Source: Channa striata (Eukaryota; Chordata; Actinopteri; Anabantiformes; Channidae). Taken from it: 64,000 bases of DNA. The notes beneath the pieces are model-generated. The model saw only the letters and a list, made by a program, of their open reading frames with translations, ran no database searches and was not told the origin of the DNA. Made by a program: the position numbers and the translations under genes. This document shows positions 63,012-64,000 of the stretch, one piece after another. Positions within the stretch are counted from its first letter, which is position 1. Each line of letters begins with the position of its first letter. Where the stretch lies: contig CM065185.1 in NCBI GenBank assembly GCA_033026295.1, positions 7,750,001 through 7,814,000 on the forward strand, in the 5' to 3' direction.

Positions 63012-64000
63012 GTACAGTGCAGTAATACTGTTGGACTGAATGTAACCCAGCAGCGTACAGTAGTGACTAACAAATCAGTAAAACCTTTCCTTTTTATTCC
63101 TTTAATTAAAAACGAGTCTAGGAATAATAGCCGTGGTCCAGGATTACTCTTTCTCAACATTTTAGAGCTTAATAACCATTTCCTGAACGGATTTTTAGTC
63201 ATCTGTAATGTTTGTGAAGAAAGGAATTCTCTCTCTCAAAGCATCAAGACTTGCTTCAAGTCACTCACACTTTTTCTCCAATTAAAGTCACAACAGCAGA
63301 TGCTCCACAAATTGACTACAGATACAAACTTAAGTGAAGTTTAGGATTAAGTCAGAAACTTGTATTGATTTTTGAGAGAAATACCAATCTCAATCTTCTT
63401 CTTATTGCCATCTCTTTCTCCTCAGGGCTCACTTACACTTGTCCAGACAGCAGAACTGTGTTCACAGTTATTGCCAATTACCGATAACCTTAAATTTATC
63501 TGAGCCGTCAGGTTTCTCCAACACTCACCCACAGCTTCCCTCTGTGACCCAACTCAGGCAGATAAATGTGAATGCAGGGAGCCCTTGTGGGACAGAAAAA
63601 AGCTTGAGACAGGGATGCGCTGAGGACTCTGAGGACGGTCACGAGGAATTAGAAAATGAAGGCAAAGAATGGAGGAGCGAGTCGTTTGAGTGTTTATTTG
63701 TCTGGCTGTGGTCTCATGGCGTCCTCGTCTACTGCAGAGACTCATTACCTTCCTCTGGTCTCGACACTGCTCACCTCCACAATCAGAGGCAGCAGCACAA
63801 ATGGTGCCATCTAGAGGCAAAACACTCTTTGCAACTATGTGCCTTCAAATTAAGTTTTTTACAAAATTTTCCAAAAACTGAAAAATGTGTATAAATAACC
63901 TAATAGATCCAGTAACTAAAGTACAGGATGTTGCACTGATTTTTTTGTATTTTATGCCCTTATTTGAAGTTGTGCACTGTTGGCACCAAATACAAGTCTG
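63012..64000 (+). other. 3' end of window: possible terminal exon, sushi module not seen
   Basis: A very good acceptor (CTCTTTCTCCTCAG, ending 63425) follows exon 18. In the required phase the exon would read GLTYTCPDSRTVFTVIANYR and stop at 63485-63487. This does not resemble a sushi module. Another frame stays open from 63439 to 63894 (151 codons with several cysteines) but needs a different phase and has no recognisable domain. No AATAAA signal is seen before 64000. Either the sushi exon lies beyond the window or this gene uses a different C-terminus. Confidence 0.35.

Noticed and set aside
63439..63894. 151-codon frame at the right edge as a lectican C-terminus
   Set aside because: It needs a phase that exon 18 does not provide, and the cysteine and tryptophan spacing does not fit a sushi module. 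An acceptor-like GCAG at about 63579 would give GSPCGTEK in phase 1, but it lacks a pyrimidine tract.

Overview
The window is vertebrate genomic DNA, most likely from a teleost fish. It is AT-rich, has long introns, and carries many (CA)n tracts and three pieces of one tRNA-derived SINE-like family, together with other repeat tails I recall as common in fish. There are no bacterial-type operons, no virus and no CRISPR array. Almost every open frame of 60-200 codons outside the exons below looks like chance.

The one clearly identifiable gene is on the plus strand, from a GC-rich promoter and untranslated first exon near 31.0-31.42 kb to at least 63.01 kb. It encodes a lectican, a hyaluronan-binding chondroitin sulfate proteoglycan. 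I reconstructed 17 coding exons by joining open frames at consensus splice sites with matching phase: signal peptide, Ig V-type loop (two exons), Link module 1 (two exons), Link module 2 (one exon), four small linker exons, one 1.5 kb Ser/Thr/Pro-rich exon, two EGF modules and a four-exon C-type lectin domain, about 1,223 codons in all. Two EGF modules and a modest central exon fit neurocan (ncan) better than brevican, versican or aggrecan. The sushi (CCP) module that normally ends a lectican is not visible before the window ends.

The left 15 kb probably holds the 5' end of an unidentified minus-strand gene that runs off the left edge. A CpG-rich first exon (near 15.0-15.26 kb) has an ATG and a strong donor, and it joins in frame to a 77-bp exon at 5.5 kb. 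The intron between them carries several GC-rich islands. From about 15.3 to 30.9 kb I see no gene, only repeats and possible regulatory DNA.

The most notable points are: a duplicated linker exon pair sharing a Trp-Lys-Pro-Trp motif; an Ig loop split by an intron; an arginine-rich segment and microsatellite-derived Ser-Pro coding in the mucin-like exon; a splice donor immediately followed by a (CA)n tract; the unresolved C-terminus; and the unidentified upstream gene.
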